Shown: positions 22,665 through 31,078 of the stretch, one piece after another
How positions within the stretch are numbered: the first letter of the stretch is position 1
Layout of the letters: the number at the start of each line of letters is the position of its first letter
NCBI RefSeq assembly: GCF_007859755.1
Contig: NZ_SJPF01000005.1
Location: 310,001 to 374,000, forward strand
Direction: 5' to 3'
Source: Blastopirellula retiformator
Lineage (GTDB): Bacteria > Planctomycetota > Planctomycetia > Pirellulales > Pirellulaceae
DNA: 64,000 bases
Made by a program: the position numbers and the translations under genes
The notes under the pieces: generated by a model
The model's database searches: none
The model's input: only the letters and a program-made list of their open reading frames with translations
What the model was told of the DNA's origin: nothing

Positions 22665-22822
22665 AGCGTTTTTCTGATAGCAGTAGCGTTTCTGGCGTTG
22701 GTGAGGCAAGCTGGTCAAGGTGGCCGAAGCAGGCGAATCCTCAAGATTCGTCGATGCAGGTCAACGCCGACCAGCGCGGCCGCAACCAGCCAGAACGCTA
22801 AAGATGGAAGAAAACCGCTCTA
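22662..22822 (+). mobile_element. MITE-like repeat, copy 3, between two convergent genes
   Basis: A 161-bp copy of the elements at 1125 and 12147, in the same orientation as copy 2. The left TA plus G forms the TAG stop of the 1295-residue protein gene. The right TA plus G forms, on the minus strand, the TAG stop of tsaD. Deleting the element and one TA gives AAC-TAA on the plus strand and GCT-TAG on the minus strand. The two convergent genes therefore once shared a single TA in overlapping stop codons, and the insertion kept both genes intact. Confidence 0.9.
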
Positions 22823-23857
22823 AGCGTTGTTAACGTTTTCCCGAATTAAGCCGGGAGTTGCGTCGAGCGAAAGATCGTCGTAGCTCCCGGCTTTTATTTT
22901 TTCCCAAGCGATCGCCCCCATTACCGCGTTGTCGGTGCAGAGCGAAAACGGGGCGATGATCAATTCGATCTGATTGCGTGCAGCCAGCTCTTCGAGTGCC
23001 GTGCGCAGCTTGCGATTGGCGGCGACGCCCCCGCCGACGCAAAGCCGACCGCGGCCTGATTTACGCACCGCCAATTCCGCCTTGCCGACCAGGCAGTCGA
23101 CGACCGCTTGCTCGAAGCTGGCCGCGATGTCGGCCCGGCGCTGGTCGGAGATCTCGACCGCCGAAAAGTCAGGCCTTCCCGGTCCGGCGATCTCGTACCG
23201 AACCGCCGTCTTCAGGCCGCTAAAGCTAAAGTCGAGCCGGCTCTGATCTTGCAGAAATGGCCGCGGAAACGGGATCCCCTGCGGATCGCCATCGGCCGCG
23301 CACTTCGAGATCGACGGACCGCCCGGGTAGGGCAATCCGAGCATCGACGCCACTTTGTCGAACGCCTCGCCGGCGGCGTCGTCGATTGTCCCGCCCAGCG
23401 GGACAAATTCCGACGGCCCCAGGCAGTCGTACAAGCTGGAATGCCCGCCGCTGACGATCAGCCCCACGCACGGAAAGATGTCGCGTCCCGCCGCCAACCG
23501 GCAGGCGTAGATGTGCCCGTGCAGATGATTGACCCCGACCAGCGGCACGCCCAGCGACCAGGCGAGCGTCTTGGCGACCGAGACGCCAACCAGCAGCGAA
23601 CCTGCCAAACCAGGCGTGTGGGCCACGGCGACCGCGTCGATGTCGGCCAACTTCAGCTGCGCCTTGGCCAGCGTTTCGTCGATCACCGGCATGATCCGCT
23701 CGAGATGGGCTCTGGCGGCGATCTCCGGCACGACGCCGTTGAATCGCTCGTGCAGCTTCTCTTGCGAGGCGACGACGCTCGCCAGCGGCTCCAGGTTCTC
23801 GTTGATGATCGCGGCGGCGGTTTCGTCGCAGGTCGACTCGATGGTCAGCAGGTTCAT
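22820..23857 (-). CDS. tsaD: tRNA threonylcarbamoyladenosine biosynthesis protein TsaD
   Basis: TsaD transfers the threonylcarbamoyl group to A37 of ANN-decoding tRNAs. The 345-residue product is of standard length. It has the ASKHA fold and the metal-binding His111 and His115 in 'HLHGH'. 'ESTCDETAAAI', 'VSGGHSSLYDC' and 'GGGVAANRKLR' are TsaD hallmarks. It lies 24 bp after the S41 protease gene on the same strand, so the two are probably co-transcribed. The stop codon comes from the adjacent MITE-like element. Confidence 0.95.
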   Translation of the reverse strand: MNLLTIESTCDETAAAIINENLEPLASVVASQEKLHERFNGVVPEIAARAHLERIMPVIDETLAKAQLKLADIDAVAVAHTPGLAGSLLVGVSVAKTLAWSLGVPLVGVNHLHGHIYACRLAAGRDIFPCVGLIVSGGHSSLYDCLGPSEFVPLGGTIDDAAGEAFDKVASMLGLPYPGGPSISKCAADGDPQGIPFPRPFLQDQSRLDFSFSGLKTAVRYEIAGPGRPDFSAVEISDQRRADIAASFEQAVVDCLVGKAELAVRKSGRGRLCVGGGVAANRKLRTALEELAARNQIELIIAPFSLCTDNAVMGAIAWEKIKAGSYDDLSLDATPGLIRENVNNA

Positions 23858-23881
23858 AGGGGAGGATGTAGCAGGGAGGGG

Positions 23882-25240
23882 TTAGGGTTTGGCTGGATCG
23901 GCGAGTTGCGACTCAAGATACTCGAGCCCTTTCGCCAGCACTGGATCGACGTCTTGCAGCGGCGGTTCCGGAGCCGGCGGATGCGGGACGAGCGTCGCCA
24001 TATCGCGATTTCGGCGATACCGCTGAAACGCCGCCAGTTGCTTGGGCGACATCTTAACCTCCATGCCGGGCGAGGGAGAGACGCCCCACTCGTCCGTTTC
24101 TTTCGCATCGGGAAGCCGATGGATGTTTTTCCCGCTGGGGCGATGATAGGCGGCCGTCGTCAACTTCATCGCGCTTTTGCCTTCTTCCAGATTGATGATG
24201 TTCTGGACGCTCCCTTTGCCCCACGAACGCTGGCCAATTACCACCGCCCGGTCGTGATCCTGCAGGCAGGCCGACACAATCTCGCTGGCGCTGGCGCTAA
24301 AATGGTCGACCAGCACGGCGACTGGCACGTCAATCAGCGTGGTGTCTTTCACGGCGCTCCACTCCCGTTTGGGGGTGTTTCGTCCTTCGACGCTGACGAT
24401 TTTGCCTTCGTCGATAAAGCGATCGGCGATCTCAATCGCGGCGCTCAGCAGACCGCCCGGGTTCGAACGCAGGTCGAGAATCAGGCCGCGTACGCCGTCC
24501 GCTTTCAGCTCTTCCAGGACGGTGGCGAGCTCTTCGGCCGTATTGCGGCTGAAAATCGTGATCCGCACGTAGGCGATCTTCTGGTCGTGGTCGTAGATGT
24601 AATCCCAGTCGTTGTTTTCGAGCCGCTGGTCTCCCAGCACCGTCTGTAGCTGGATCATCTCGCGCTGCAGTTCGACCGTTTCGGTCTTGAACTCGGCCGG
24701 GTGATAGATCACCAGCGAAACGGTATCGCCGGCTTCCCCTTTCAGCCGTTCGATGGCGGCGTCCAGGTTCATTCCCTTGGTGCTCTCGCCGTTGATCTCC
24801 AAGATCCGATCGCCGGCGCCGACGCCAGCGTCATAGGCGGGGCCGCCCACCAGCGGACTGGCGATAATCAGCTGTCCATCCCGGGCGTCGATCTGAATGC
24901 CGATGCCGCCAAACTGCTGATCGATGTTGGTGCGGAAGCGAGCTAGTTCTTCCTGGGGGATGTAGGTCGAATGGGGATCGAGCTCCGTAATCACCCCCCG
25001 AATCGCCGCTTCGATCAACTTCCGCCGATCAAGCTTCTTGACGTAGTTCCGATCGACCTGGTCCAAGGCGTCGGCAAACATCGTAATCAGCTCAACATAG
25101 TCGTCGTCGATCTCCGCGTAGGGACTGGGCGAGTCAGCGGCCGTCTCGCTAGAAGTCGCCTCGGCGGCCCCAGCGAAAGAAAAGGGATTCGCACAGACGA
25201 TCAACGCGACCAGCGCGTAACGAACGGGAGATTTCCACAT
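23882..25240 (-). CDS. S41 C-terminal (tail-specific) processing protease with PDZ domain
   Basis: A 452-residue exported serine protease of the CtpA/Prc family. The signal peptide spans 1-26. A PDZ domain lies at about 100-180 ('FGGIGIQID', 'GVGAGDRILEINGE'). The S41 domain follows, with 'LILDLRSNPGGLL' near 253 and the catalytic Ser in 'SASASE' near 317, 25 residues before Lys342 in 'SWGKGSVQ', as in Prc. The family recognises non-polar C-termini, often ending Ala-Ala, through the PDZ domain and cleaves processively. It lies next to a locus whose proteins nearly all end in Ala-Ala, although this enzyme should be periplasmic. Confidence 0.9.
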   Translation of the reverse strand: MWKSPVRYALVALIVCANPFSFAGAAEATSSETAADSPSPYAEIDDDYVELITMFADALDQVDRNYVKKLDRRKLIEAAIRGVITELDPHSTYIPQEELARFRTNIDQQFGGIGIQIDARDGQLIIASPLVGGPAYDAGVGAGDRILEINGESTKGMNLDAAIERLKGEAGDTVSLVIYHPAEFKTETVELQREMIQLQTVLGDQRLENNDWDYIYDHDQKIAYVRITIFSRNTAEELATVLEELKADGVRGLILDLRSNPGGLLSAAIEIADRFIDEGKIVSVEGRNTPKREWSAVKDTTLIDVPVAVLVDHFSASASEIVSACLQDHDRAVVIGQRSWGKGSVQNIINLEEGKSAMKLTTAAYHRPSGKNIHRLPDAKETDEWGVSPSPGMEVKMSPKQLAAFQRYRRNRDMATLVPHPPAPEPPLQDVDPVLAKGLEYLESQLADPAKP

Positions 25241-25376
25241 AGGCGTAACTGCTCGCAGAAGATGCGGTTATCGAAACTCAAGAGCGGCCGCCGATGACGA
25301 TGCAGCCTACTCAAGTATAGGGAACGATAGCAGTTACGGCAATTGTTGGTCCGCGCGCGACGAACTAGTCCAGACG

Positions 25377-26330
25377 TCACGCAGCGCGAAGCTTAACGCC
25401 TTGGCCGCCGCGGCAGAGCATCGACACGGCATTCTTGAAACGTCGCGAAATCGGCTGCGGTTCCCACAGGTGAGCGATCGGGGCGCCCATCGCCGCTTCT
25501 TCCAGCGTCCACTGCGTGTAGGCCAGGTCGTACAGCCATTGCGTCCGATCGGGCTTCAGCGGCGACTCAATGCGTCGCAGGTCTTTGTTCAGCAGCGAAT
25601 ATCCCATGGCGCCTTCGTCACAGACGAAAGACGGGATGCCGGCCAGCGTCGCCTCAACGCCGGCGTTAGAACTGAACGTGACGACTGCCCACGCGTTTTT
25701 CATGTCCTCTTGCAGGCTGTCGGCCTGAGAGAGAATGACGTCGACACCGGTCCCTTGCATGTCGACCGCATCTTTGGCAAGCGGATGGGGGCGAAATATG
25801 ATTGGCCGCGACGTCAGCTGGCGAAGGGTCTTGGCGGTTTCACGGCACCACTGGACATGATCGACGTGCTGAACCGACGCGTCCCAGGGAACCTGGCCGC
25901 AGAGTACGATGTGCTCGCCATCAGCCCGCCACGGCGCGACCGGAACTTCAAGCTGGTTCCAGCGGTTTGCTGGGCTAAATCGATTGAGGTACTTCGCCCG
26001 GCCGTTCAAGCCGCCCCAGCCAATCATGAAGTAGCGATCGCGATGGATGAATCCCCGTTCGATGACCAGATGGCACTTCTTGCGCAGCTCCCGCGTGTAA
26101 TGAGCGGTAGCGACGCTGTGGGCCGCGATGATTTCGCCCACCATGCGGCCGCGACCAGTGCGACGTTTTTCAATGCCAAAGGTGACGGCGACGTCGCACG
26201 GGCGATACTCCTTTTCCAGCGGATACATGACGAAGGGAATGTCGCGTCGGTGCAAACCTTCGGCGAAGGCGAACATAGCATCGATGTGCATCGCCGGTTC
26301 TTTAGGTACGAATAGTCCGAAGGTCTGCAT
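25377..26330 (-). CDS. Capsule/polysaccharide synthesis-like glycosyltransferase
   Basis: A 317-residue protein from the ATG at 26330, which has GGAG 9 bp upstream; an in-frame ATG at 26360 lacks one. The pattern is that of GT-B-like surface polysaccharide transferases: 'RPIIFRPHPLAKDA' and a C-terminal donor-site-like 'WAVVTFSSNAGVEATLAGIPSFV', as seen in KpsC/KpsS-type and related proteins. The sugar is unknown. It is the last gene of the minus-strand glycan locus. It ends in -LRAA. Confidence 0.7.
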   Translation of the reverse strand: MQTFGLFVPKEPAMHIDAMFAFAEGLHRRDIPFVMYPLEKEYRPCDVAVTFGIEKRRTGRGRMVGEIIAAHSVATAHYTRELRKKCHLVIERGFIHRDRYFMIGWGGLNGRAKYLNRFSPANRWNQLEVPVAPWRADGEHIVLCGQVPWDASVQHVDHVQWCRETAKTLRQLTSRPIIFRPHPLAKDAVDMQGTGVDVILSQADSLQEDMKNAWAVVTFSSNAGVEATLAGIPSFVCDEGAMGYSLLNKDLRRIESPLKPDRTQWLYDLAYTQWTLEEAAMGAPIAHLWEPQPISRRFKNAVSMLCRGGQGVKLRAA

Positions 26331-26372
26331 TTCTTCACGCTCCGAATTCTCATGCCGCAACGCGGCGCTTGC

Positions 26373-26969
26373 CTAAGCAGCAGCTCGCTGGCAGATCGCA
26401 ATAATAAACTTGCCGGCGGTGCCCGCGTGAATTTCCGGCTTCGCGCCGCTTCGCTGGCACTGCCAGCTTTCGACGTGCAAGCGATGCTTACCGAGGGCGT
26501 CACTTAATTCAGTGGGGCGAAAGTGACGAAAGTGAAACGGATTGACCGGCTCTTGCAAATGTGGTCTTACCTCCTCATTCGGCGTAGAGATTATGAGAAA
26601 TTCACTCCACTCCGAAAACTTCTTAATGGCGGCGTCGTAAAACTCAACGTGTTCTATGAATTCGAAGCAAACTACCGCATCTACCCGCTCTTTCGGCTCA
26701 AATGAGAGCAGATCGGCGTTGTGGAACGTGATGTTGGGACGCTGCCAATGCTTGCGATAGATGTCATGCGCCTCTTCGTTGATCTCGATCGAGATCACGT
26801 TGTCGACCGCTTGTGATAGCATCCACGAGCCATAGCCAACCCCACAGCCGGCGTCGATAACCGTGCCGGTCTTACCGCGCCGTTTTAGCTCTTCAATCGC
26901 TAGTTCGTAACGGAGGCGATGGTCGGCGCGAACTTCTTCCATCGTGGTCGCCATTTGCCGTTCAGACAT
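26373..26969 (-). CDS. Class I SAM-dependent methyltransferase (glycan locus)
   Basis: 198 residues. Motif I is 'VIDAGCGVGYGSWML' (about 38-52), followed by the acidic 'ISIEINEEA' and a 'DAVVCFEFIEHV' motif IV region. This is a Methyltransf_11/23-type fold, probably methylating a sugar or glycan precursor, given its neighbours. AGGAAA lies just upstream of the ATG at 26969. It ends in -QRAAA. Confidence 0.85.
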   Translation of the reverse strand: MSERQMATTMEEVRADHRLRYELAIEELKRRGKTGTVIDAGCGVGYGSWMLSQAVDNVISIEINEEAHDIYRKHWQRPNITFHNADLLSFEPKERVDAVVCFEFIEHVEFYDAAIKKFSEWSEFLIISTPNEEVRPHLQEPVNPFHFRHFRPTELSDALGKHRLHVESWQCQRSGAKPEIHAGTAGKFIIAICQRAAA

Positions 26970-27033
26970 TGTAAGTTTCCTGGATAAGCGTTGTTGGGGG
27001 CGGATTCTCCATCGACTCGGGCGCGGCCAACAG

Positions 27034-27759
27034 CTAGGCGGCGGAGGCGACGCTTTGGTTGTGTCGGTTGGTGGCTTCGAGCGCTCCCTGGCGTTTCCGC
27101 GCGGTGGCGATCAAGTGGCAGTCGTCGCTAGCATTGGGATGAATCTTGCGACGGGCGATCTGTTTGTCGGTGAACCGGTCGAATTGAATTTCGATATCCT
27201 CGAAACCTGCCTGCGTCAGAAAGTAACGCATCGACTCGCCAGTGAAGCCGGACTTGTGGACGTCCCAATAGCTTTGGTTGTAGTCGGGCGCCGTCGGATC
27301 GCATTCGCGTTGCCAGCCAAACAGTCCGGCAAAGCCCCAGCAGGCGTCCGAGTATCGATCAGCGAACGGTTCGCCGGTCCACTCGGCTTGTTGCCATTGG
27401 GCGATCACAAAGGCCAAATTGGGGACTTCGATCCGAACTTGCCCACCTTCCGCCAAAGCCTTGTGCCAATCCTGCAGCGCCAGCTTGACTTCGCCCAACG
27501 TCAGATGCTCAAGCATGTGCCGGCTGTAGATCTCTCCTAGGCCTTGGCAGAACTGCGAGACTTCCCAGGCTTTGCAGGCGAGTTGTACGTGAGGCAACGG
27601 GCGAATGTCGCTGTAACAATAGCCTTCCCGCCGATCTTCGCCGCAGCCGACGTAGAGCTTTGAGCCCGGTGGAATGGGCGCTCGCAGCTGGCTACGGCGC
27701 CGCTTCGTCAGCTCGTAGCCCATCAGCGACGCTAGTTTGTGTAGTACGGGAAATAACAT
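27034..27759 (-). CDS. SAM-dependent methyltransferase-like protein (glycan locus)
   Basis: 241 residues. 'KLYVGCGEDRREGYCYSDI' is a shortened motif I, and 'EIYSRHMLEHLTLGEVKLAL' with 'ALAEGGQVRIEVPN' are the methyltransferase-type segments found in many predicted glycan methyltransferases. The acceptor is unknown. It ends in -VASAA. Confidence 0.78.
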   Translation of the reverse strand: MLFPVLHKLASLMGYELTKRRRSQLRAPIPPGSKLYVGCGEDRREGYCYSDIRPLPHVQLACKAWEVSQFCQGLGEIYSRHMLEHLTLGEVKLALQDWHKALAEGGQVRIEVPNLAFVIAQWQQAEWTGEPFADRYSDACWGFAGLFGWQRECDPTAPDYNQSYWDVHKSGFTGESMRYFLTQAGFEDIEIQFDRFTDKQIARRKIHPNASDDCHLIATARKRQGALEATNRHNQSVASAA

Positions 27760-27857
27760 AGGATGACTCTCTTGCGATGGATAAATGGATTTAGGGAGCG
27801 ATGGGAGGTGAGAACTTCGCCGGCCAGCGAGTCCGCCACGTTTCGATCGTCGCCGCG

Positions 27858-28829
27858 CTAGGCCGCTTTAAACAATTGTTCATGACTACATGCGTACTCA
27901 TCCCATGTGTACGGCAGCACGCTTTGACGCACATCCGCGGTCAGCGTCTTGGCTCGGCGAATCAGGTCGACGATGACGTCAGGGTCGGTCTCGTCAGCCG
28001 GATAGAGGAAGCCGTTCTCGCCATGCTGGATGACGTCTGGTGCGAAGCCGGTATCGCTGGCCACCGGTACGACGTTGCTCATCATCGACTCAAGCAGCGG
28101 AATCGGGCCCCCTTCCAACTGAGAAGCGGAGACGAAGACGTCCAGTTCGGCGTAGTAGTCCGGATATTGAGCGTACTTCGCCTGGCGATACTCGAGGTTG
28201 CCGAGCCCGAACAACTCGTTGAACCGCGGGTAGTCTTGCCAGTTGCGACCCATAAGAATGAACTCTTGGTCGGGCATGCGGCGGACGATCTCAAAGATCC
28301 GATCCGGGTTTTTTCGTTCGTAGTAGGCGGTACAGAAGCCAATCTTTCCACCGCCACGCTGGTGCGGCGAAAAGAAGTTGAGGTCGGCCGCCCCAACGAT
28401 CGTGGAGATGCGATGCTCCTCGACTCCCAGGTCGACTAGGTACCGTCTCCACTTCGAGCACATGGTGACGACCTTCGCCGTATTCAGCACGTCAATCGTC
28501 TCTTGGCCCCCCAGGTCTTCTTCCTTGGGATGCGTAAACCAGACGATCGCGTTCTTCTCTCGCAGCCACGGATTGATTTGGAGCGCCGACTTGTAGAAAT
28601 GGTAGTGACAAAAGAAGTAGGCGCTGGCGAGCGGCATTCCCTTGTAGTCGCCGCAGAAAATGTAAGGAGATTCCAGTCGCTGGGCGATCTCGCGACACGC
28701 CGCTTCCAAGATCCAACCCTTGCTTTTGTCGGGAATGAAAAAGCAGACGCGCCCCTTGGTTCGGGAAATCAACGGTTGCAGCCAATGAGCTCTGGCGATC
28801 TTGCGGCGAATCTTGTCGATCAAGTTCAT
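27858..28829 (-). CDS. Family 4-type glycosyltransferase
   Basis: A 323-residue GT-B glycosyltransferase. The C-terminal donor-binding part has 'IGFCTAYYERKNPDRIFEI', 'ILMGRNWQDY' and the EX7E-like 'VSASQLEGGPIPLLESMMSN'. The ATG at 28829 is preferred over a TTG at 28835. The donor sugar is unknown. It ends in -LFKAA. Confidence 0.85.
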   Translation of the reverse strand: MNLIDKIRRKIARAHWLQPLISRTKGRVCFFIPDKSKGWILEAACREIAQRLESPYIFCGDYKGMPLASAYFFCHYHFYKSALQINPWLREKNAIVWFTHPKEEDLGGQETIDVLNTAKVVTMCSKWRRYLVDLGVEEHRISTIVGAADLNFFSPHQRGGGKIGFCTAYYERKNPDRIFEIVRRMPDQEFILMGRNWQDYPRFNELFGLGNLEYRQAKYAQYPDYYAELDVFVSASQLEGGPIPLLESMMSNVVPVASDTGFAPDVIQHGENGFLYPADETDPDVIVDLIRRAKTLTADVRQSVLPYTWDEYACSHEQLFKAA

Positions 28830-28863
28830 TTCCAACTCACTTTAAGAACGTCCGCGGAGGCGA

Positions 28864-30138
28864 TTACGCCGCCTGACGGGGACGGATTGAATTCTGTTTG
28901 CGAATGGACCGTACGATTCTCTGCAGATCGGCTTCGTGAACTTGCCGAAGCGGCGCCCAGAGCGGAACGAACTCACGCTCGACAAAGTTTTCGCCGAACC
29001 CCAGCAGGCACTCTTGGCCGTATAGCAACTCTAGCGAGATGCACGCGCTGCTTACTGAGGCGACATAGGTCGGACGCTGCGAAGCGGCGAGGTACTTCGC
29101 GTACAACGATTCGAACGGGAGGTAAAACGTCCAGGGATCGTTCAAGCAAATGGTCCGCTCATAGCGAGCGGACGCGGCCGCCTTGATGCGATCGATCTTC
29201 TCGTACGAGTCGCGCGGATGCGGCTTGATGATCAACGCGACGCCGTCTCCCTGCGGCAGCTGGTCAAGTAACTGGAGGTAGCCGTCGACCTCTCCGTCAA
29301 GGCTGGTGCGTCCCGTCTCGGCGAAGTTGGACGTGAGGAGAGCTACGTTCGAGCCGGCATGTTGCTCAAGTTCGCGCAGCTGTTCGTCGGCGACCGGCGC
29401 CTGGTCGGGAAGGTGCGTTGCGAACGAATTGAACAGCTCAACGAACAACTCCGGATCGAGCGAACCCACATCGGAGAGCCGTTGGTCGAACATGTTCTTC
29501 AGGAGAAGGCGATATTCGTCGGGCTTCGGCGGCGCATAGATCGGGGTGAACGGACGACCTCGCAGGCGTTTCCACTGCACTTTCAATTGTGCTATCGCTC
29601 GTTTGCCGTAGCGACGCAGCTTTCCCTTGTGAAACTCACGCGGGTTGTAATAGATATTGGAGAAATTTAATGCGATTCCATCGCCATACGAAATCTGCCG
29701 AGACCCCGACAATAGGCAGCGCATCGCAACGGAGAACGGCTTCTCCACTTGACCCACGTAAAGTTCGTCACAAGCATGGATGTCAAAGATATCGGCCAAA
29801 GCCTGCATGCTAGGGACGCTAGGCCTGCGCATTGCGGCTTGAAACTCGGGAACGGTCGGAGGCTGAACGTATTGAATCGACTTCCACTTCTCCACCTGTT
29901 CGGCGAGAGTCCGAATGCAGGCGGCGAACTCTTCGCGCTGCTCGGCGGGGGCGGCGAGATCATGAATCAGCAGATGATTCTCGCAGGTTCGATTGCGCTC
30001 GGAACGACCGCTGGTCGACCACATGGCGGCGATCGCTGATGCTAGCTGCACCGCGCCGGTGCATATGACCACTCGCGTGGTTCGCTCCGAAGTTGATCCT
30101 GTGATTTGCACTGGCTTGCCCTTTATTGTCGCGACCAA
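28864..30138 (-). CDS. Polysialyltransferase-like glycosyltransferase
   Basis: 424 residues in the style of the alpha-2,8-polysialyltransferase (POLYST) family: 'VVICTGAVQLASAIAA' at the N-terminus, 'ISYGDGIA' near 150 and 'GVALIIKPHPRDSYEKI' near 306. Family members usually use CMP-activated acidic sugars; no sialic acid genes are visible here, so the donor is open. The start is uncertain: a TTG at 30138 opens the frame and a GTG at 30111 is possible. It ends in -RPRQAA. Confidence 0.72.
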   Translation of the reverse strand: MVATIKGKPVQITGSTSERTTRVVICTGAVQLASAIAAMWSTSGRSERNRTCENHLLIHDLAAPAEQREEFAACIRTLAEQVEKWKSIQYVQPPTVPEFQAAMRRPSVPSMQALADIFDIHACDELYVGQVEKPFSVAMRCLLSGSRQISYGDGIALNFSNIYYNPREFHKGKLRRYGKRAIAQLKVQWKRLRGRPFTPIYAPPKPDEYRLLLKNMFDQRLSDVGSLDPELFVELFNSFATHLPDQAPVADEQLRELEQHAGSNVALLTSNFAETGRTSLDGEVDGYLQLLDQLPQGDGVALIIKPHPRDSYEKIDRIKAAASARYERTICLNDPWTFYLPFESLYAKYLAASQRPTYVASVSSACISLELLYGQECLLGFGENFVEREFVPLWAPLRQVHEADLQRIVRSIRKQNSIRPRQAA

Positions 30139-30153
30139 GCGGCCGTCGGCCGG

Positions 30154-31014
30154 TTAGGCCGCCTTTTTCTCACCGCGCCACAGCTTCTTGATCTTGCGTT
30201 CCAGACGCTTCAGGATGTTCTTCTTTTTCCCTTGGCCATGCATCGGGATGGTGTAGGCGCTGGGGTTCAAGATGTCTTGGCGGCAATAGGCCCGCGACAA
30301 CGTCTTCTTGAGATCGAATTGCGTGATCAGGCCAGACTCGCGAGCTTCCTGGAAGTGATCGAACCAGAGCTGCTCGTGCGGGTGTCCTGGGAACTTCCAG
30401 GGCTGAGTACCCAGATTGGTATAGTGGATCAGCTTGGTGTTTTCGTCGCACTTGTCGAAGACGTTCCAGTTCGAGTCGTACGCGCCCAGGCTGTAGGGAT
30501 GCTTGGCGAGAAATGGCGGACGCATCTGGTGGAAGTCGATGTTGGCGAATTCGCCCGCTTCCATTTCTCGGAAGATTTGCTCGACGTCGAAGCGGCACTT
30601 CGAGCAGTCGAACAGGATTTGGCTCATGCCCCAGCACGATTCGCCTTGGTAGGCTTCCGCTTTGGCCAGCATGTCGTGCCCGTTCATCGGCTGATCGAAG
30701 AACTCGGCGATGTCGGACAGGCAGACCATGTCGGAATCGAGGAAGATCGCACGACCTTCGTGCCCGCAGATTTCCGGAATCAAGAATCGGTAGTTGCTGA
30801 ATTCGGTGAAGTTCTGGTACTTGATCCAGAGGGGCAAGTTGGCCAGAACCGGCTCTTCGTCATTGCGCTCAATCGAGTTGTGCGTACCGTTGAAGACGTA
30901 GATGTCGAGCTCACGCGAGCAAGTCTTGCGGAGCGAGTGTATCAGCGTCTTGCGCTCCAGGCAGCTCGCTTCGCCGGAACCGATGAACACGCGAACGGGG
31001 GGGAGTTGTGTCAT
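30154..31014 (-). CDS. GT8-like glycosyltransferase
   Basis: 286 residues from the ATG at 31014, which has GAGGA 7 bp upstream; earlier in-frame codons to 31035 lack this. It is GT-A fold, with the metal-binding DxD in 'AIFLDSDMVCLSDIAEFF' and the C-terminal 'KLIHYTNLGTQPWKFPG', as in glycogenin/LgtC-like GT8 enzymes. It ends in a basic tail, -RGEKKAA. Confidence 0.82.
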   Translation of the reverse strand: MTQLPPVRVFIGSGEASCLERKTLIHSLRKTCSRELDIYVFNGTHNSIERNDEEPVLANLPLWIKYQNFTEFSNYRFLIPEICGHEGRAIFLDSDMVCLSDIAEFFDQPMNGHDMLAKAEAYQGESCWGMSQILFDCSKCRFDVEQIFREMEAGEFANIDFHQMRPPFLAKHPYSLGAYDSNWNVFDKCDENTKLIHYTNLGTQPWKFPGHPHEQLWFDHFQEARESGLITQFDLKKTLSRAYCRQDILNPSAYTIPMHGQGKKKNILKRLERKIKKLWRGEKKAA

Positions 31015-31078
31015 GTCAAAATCCTCGATCACCAAAAGCGGTTAGGGAGATGAACGGATCGGCGGCCTAAGCGTCGAC

